From NCBI RefSeq assembly GCF_051201665.1, contig NZ_CP179210.1:1674001-1738000 (forward strand): 64,000 nt of DNA. The letters run 5' to 3'. The position numbers and the translations under genes were made by a program. Under the pieces are notes generated by a model. It did no database searches. It was given only the letters and a program-made list of their open reading frames with translations, and was not told the DNA's origin. Within the stretch, counting starts at the first letter, position 1; every line of letters begins with the position of its first letter. This document shows, one piece after another, positions 61,359 through 64,000 of this stretch. This stretch comes from Psychrobium sp051201665. GTDB lineage: Bacteria; Pseudomonadota; Gammaproteobacteria; Enterobacterales; Psychrobiaceae.

Positions 61359-62735
61359 GTGACTGCCAATAATAAAAATAACGAGGGGAAGCCATTGGAA
61401 CGTGGTCAATTTAGCTCTAAAGCTGGTTTTATCATGGCAGCTGCTGGCGCGGCTGTTGGGCTAGGCAATGTATGGGGGTTTCCAACGCAAGTTGCCAGTA
61501 ATGGCGGTGGTGCATTTGTATTAGTGTATTTATTGCTCGCATTTTGTCTTGCTTATCCCGCGCTAATGGCAGAGCTTATTGTAGGGCGTCATGCCCGCGC
61601 TAATGCCGTCATTGCTTTGCCAATGCTTAATGATAAACCCCTATTGAAACTGGGCGGAAAACTGGTTGGAATCGCAGGGCTCATTACGGTCGCCGTTATT
61701 TTGAGTTTCTATGCAATTATTGCCGGTTGGTTATTCGCATTTGCGATTGAACCCGTCGTGGCTCTTCTCGGGTTTTCTGAAGCGGCAAACTGGCTAACTC
61801 AGTTTTCATTAAGCAGAAATATCATCTTCACGCTGTGTTTTATGGTGCTGACTATTTTGATTATTGGCGCCGGCGTTAATCATGGTATAGAGCGTTGGTC
61901 CAAGCGCATGATGCCAGCACTGGTACTTATTCTAGTGGCATTGATTGGTTATATGTTGACACTACCAAACGCCATGGTTGGACTAACACATTACCTTAAA
62001 CCCGATTTTAGTCAGATTTTTGATGGTCAGCTAATCATTAGTGCAATGGGACAGGCATTCTTCTCATTGTCATTAGGTGTTGGCTGTATGTTGATTTACG
62101 GCTCATACCTATCAAGTGATGAAAACATTGTAAAAGCGGGCGCATGGGTTACGTTATTAGATGTCGGGTTAGCGTTTGTTGCGGGCCTCTTGATTATCCC
62201 ATCGATGTATATTGCGTCTTATTTTGGGGTTGAAATATTTGATGGCAGCGGGGCATTACTCAATAGTGATACGTTAATTTTCACTATTCTTCCGGCGCTA
62301 TTTGAACAAATGGGCGCAGCGGGGCCATTCATTGCTTTCGCGTTTTTCGTACTAATGTCTTTGGCGGCATTAACATCGTCAATTTCATTACTTGAAGTAC
62401 CGGTTGCTTATGTCGTTGAGGCACACAAAAAGCCACGCGTGATTACTAGCTGGGTGATCGGCGCATTGGTCACGATGCTTAGCTTAGCCATTGTGTTTAA
62501 TTTTAGTTGGTTGTTTGGATTAGTTATTACAGTAACAACCAAATACAGTCAGCCCTTATTAGGTTTATTCTTTTGTATATATGCAGGTTGGGTATGGCAT
62601 CGCAGCGGCGCACTTAATGAAATTAAAAAAGGTTATCAAGGGGCTGAACACGGGCTATTTTGGAAAATATGGCCATGGTATGTAAAGTTTGTGTGCCCAC
62701 TATTTATTATTGTGATGTTTATTCACGCGCTTTAA
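61359..62735 (+). CDS. Sodium:neurotransmitter symporter (NSS/SNF) family transporter
   Basis: 458 residues with about eleven to twelve transmembrane helices. TM1 signature AAAGAAVGLGNVWGFPTQVA with NGGGAFVLVYLL is the Na+/substrate site of LeuT-type proteins. TM6 region AFFSLSLGVGCMLIYGSYLS. Most likely takes up an amino acid or related compound with Na+. Begins at GTG 61359 with a weak Shine-Dalgarno. Followed by efpL after 12 bases. Confidence 0.9.
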   Translation: MTANNKNNEGKPLERGQFSSKAGFIMAAAGAAVGLGNVWGFPTQVASNGGGAFVLVYLLLAFCLAYPALMAELIVGRHARANAVIALPMLNDKPLLKLGGKLVGIAGLITVAVILSFYAIIAGWLFAFAIEPVVALLGFSEAANWLTQFSLSRNIIFTLCFMVLTILIIGAGVNHGIERWSKRMMPALVLILVALIGYMLTLPNAMVGLTHYLKPDFSQIFDGQLIISAMGQAFFSLSLGVGCMLIYGSYLSSDENIVKAGAWVTLLDVGLAFVAGLLIIPSMYIASYFGVEIFDGSGALLNSDTLIFTILPALFEQMGAAGPFIAFAFFVLMSLAALTSSISLLEVPVAYVVEAHKKPRVITSWVIGALVTMLSLAIVFNFSWLFGLVITVTTKYSQPLLGLFFCIYAGWVWHRSGALNEIKKGYQGAEHGLFWKIWPWYVKFVCPLFIIVMFIHAL

Positions 62736-62747
62736 GGAAGCAATGTA

Positions 62748-63320
62748 ATGACAAATGCAAATGAGATCAAACGCGGTATGGCGGTTGAATTAGACGGTAA
62801 AAAACTGTTAGTTAAAGATATTTTTGTTCAAAATCCAAGTGCTCGCGGCGCAGCAACACTTTATAAAATGCGTTTTAAAGATATCGAAACCGGTGCTAAG
62901 GTTGAGCAGCGCTTTAAAGGCGATGAGAAAATCCAAGAGCTTGAATTGACTATTCGCGGTGTGAGTTTTTCTTACATTGATGGCAATGAATATGTCTTTA
63001 TGGATAACGAAGATTATAGCCAGTTCAATTTTAATCGTGAAGACATTGAAGATGAACTGCTTTTTATTACTGAAGATACGCAAGGACTTCAGTTGCTAGA
63101 AGTTAACGGTAATGCCGTTGGCATCGATTTGCCACAGTGGGTGGAGTTAGTTATCAACGAAACATCGCCATCCATTAAAGGAGCATCGGCTAGTGCACGT
63201 ACTAAACCTGCGCATTTTGAAACAGGATTAGTCGTACAGGTGCCAGAATACATCGCCAGCGGTGAAAAGATTAAAATTAACGTCGCCGAGAAGAAATTCG
63301 TGAGCCGCGCAGGCTCTTAA
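62748..63320 (+). CDS. efpL: Elongation factor P-like protein (EfpL/YeiP)
   Basis: 190 residues in three beta-barrel domains. Tip of domain I reads NPSARGAATLYKMR, with Arg where EF-P has its modified Lys. That and the C-terminal GIKGASASARTKPAHFETGL identify YeiP/EfpL rather than EF-P. Helps ribosomes through difficult proline-containing motifs. AAGGA-like Shine-Dalgarno before the ATG. Shares a short gap with the transporter gene upstream. Confidence 0.94.
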   Translation: MTNANEIKRGMAVELDGKKLLVKDIFVQNPSARGAATLYKMRFKDIETGAKVEQRFKGDEKIQELELTIRGVSFSYIDGNEYVFMDNEDYSQFNFNREDIEDELLFITEDTQGLQLLEVNGNAVGIDLPQWVELVINETSPSIKGASASARTKPAHFETGLVVQVPEYIASGEKIKINVAEKKFVSRAGS

Positions 63321-63344
63321 TAAGTCCTCTAATGTTCTAAACTT

Positions 63345-63370
63345 AAATGCCGCATAATTGCGGCATTTTT
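63345..63370. terminator. Bidirectional terminator between efpL and the DUF416 gene
   Basis: Perfect stem AAATGCCGCA / TGCGGCATTT (63345-63354 with 63359-63368), loop TAAT, T run after. Confidence 0.9.
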
Positions 63371-63397
63371 AATGGTAACGCGAAAAGGGAAGACTTA

Positions 63398-63979
63398 TTA
63401 ACTTTCGATACCGATGTTACTTATGCCAAAGCCTTTAAATTCTGTGCGTAATTCTTTAAGGAAAGCAGGCGATAACTTTGGCTCTTCTTCGATTTGAGTC
63501 AGCAGATAATCTTGCAGTGTCTTTTCTTCAACCATCATTTCATGCTCAAAGGTCGCTTCGTCGCTAATATCACCTTCTATGGCGCTAATATAGCTTGCAA
63601 CGGTGGAACTTGATAGTTTACTAATGTTAATTAAATCTTCATCCATCTTTTGCTCTAACGCGACTAATATGGTGTTTAATGCCATAGAACAATCAATAGC
63701 AGCAATTACACCAAAATTATCGTAGTCCGCTAACTCAGGCGTGTTCTCTAAAAGCTTATTTTGTTGAACTTCAAGGTTAAGCTTAACGGATTGCTTCGCA
63801 AGCTTTTGCCAAATGAGATCAACAATGGTTTTTAACACTTGTGGGTTACCAAATTGCACACTATCGCTAAATAGTTGGTAGTTGGGTAACATGCGTTCGC
63901 TTAACACGTTGGCAAATGTAAGTTGCTGTTCAAAGCTTAGGTTTTTAATTCGGGTAAAGAACCCTGGTTTATTACTCAT
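63398..63979 (-). CDS. yjaG: DUF416 family protein (YjaG-like)
   Basis: 193 residues, helical, soluble. SFEQQLTFANVLSERMLPNY, VDLIWQKL and the C-terminal FGISNIGIES match E. coli YjaG (DUF416). Function unknown. ATG at 63979, 21 bases from the window's end; convergent with efpL. Confidence 0.88.
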   Translation of the reverse strand: MSNKPGFFTRIKNLSFEQQLTFANVLSERMLPNYQLFSDSVQFGNPQVLKTIVDLIWQKLAKQSVKLNLEVQQNKLLENTPELADYDNFGVIAAIDCSMALNTILVALEQKMDEDLINISKLSSSTVASYISAIEGDISDEATFEHEMMVEEKTLQDYLLTQIEEEPKLSPAFLKELRTEFKGFGISNIGIES

Positions 63980-64000
63980 TAATGGTATCGCTTTCTTTAT

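Noticed and set aside
1..64000. Prophage, integrative element, CRISPR array or restriction/defence island
   Set aside because: No integrase, transposase, phage structural gene, cas gene or methyltransferase was seen. The tRNA genes have no attached integration module.

Overview
The window is 64 kb of chromosome from a gammaproteobacterium. Gene content and order point to a marine Alteromonadales of the Colwellia/Thalassotalea type; this placement is inferred from gene families and from the AT-rich base use, not from a search. Most of it is well-kept core genome. Between the core blocks lie one membrane-stress cluster, one trans-envelope motor operon, and one island of decaying genes full of small non-autonomous transposons.

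Layout. 1-3.6 kb: a DUF2310 protein and a small helical protein, then ilvI-ilvH (acetolactate synthase III). 3.7-7.4 kb: a phosphate permease with its DUF47 partner, then a CYTH-CHAD triphosphatase. 7.4-13.8 kb (minus strand): eight genes that form an expanded version of the E. coli yjfI-yjfJ-yjfK-yjfL group: DUF2170, PspA-like, DUF2491, tandem DUF350, a membrane aminopropyltransferase, a K+ channel, a ribbon-helix-helix-like protein and a lipoprotein. Two promoters drive it, and both overlap the same 13-bp palindrome GACATAWTATGTC. 13.9-24.6 kb: glnE, a His-rich exported protein, a LysR regulator divergent from an RND efflux pair, a broken adaptor gene, and tolC. 24.8-32.3 kb: nudF, yqiB, cpdA, yqiA, parE, parC in the familiar enterobacterial order, plus small genes. 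33.7-38.3 kb: an unrecognised 390-residue protein, uvrY, uvrC, pgsA. 38.4-39.4 kb: a six-gene tRNA array (Gly, Cys, Leu, Gly, Leu, Leu) behind a strong promoter. 39.5-41.0 kb: folX and a TqsA-like transporter.

41.3-50.2 kb: nine tightly packed genes encoding a periplasmic protein, two large TPR proteins, a TPR lipoprotein, a small exported protein, ExbB, two ExbD and a TonB-like protein with an AgmX/PglI-type C-terminus. This looks like a proton-driven trans-envelope machine related to the core of the myxobacterial Agl-Glt system. One ExbD lacks the membrane aspartate.

50.3-55.6 kb: a decay island. Two chemoreceptor genes, a diheme cytochrome c gene and a cupredoxin gene are all broken, by about 157-bp miniature elements with TAA/TTA target duplications, a 311-bp element with a TA duplication, a frameshift and nonsense codons. 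An intact 2-oxoglutarate oxygenase gene sits inside it. A 28-bp remnant of the same small element lies at the junction of the broken adaptor gene at 23.0 kb, which suggests that these elements have also produced deletions.

56.1-64.0 kb: lon with a heat-shock-type promoter, hupB, tRNA-Asp, ppiD, a sodium symporter, efpL (yeiP) and a DUF416 gene.
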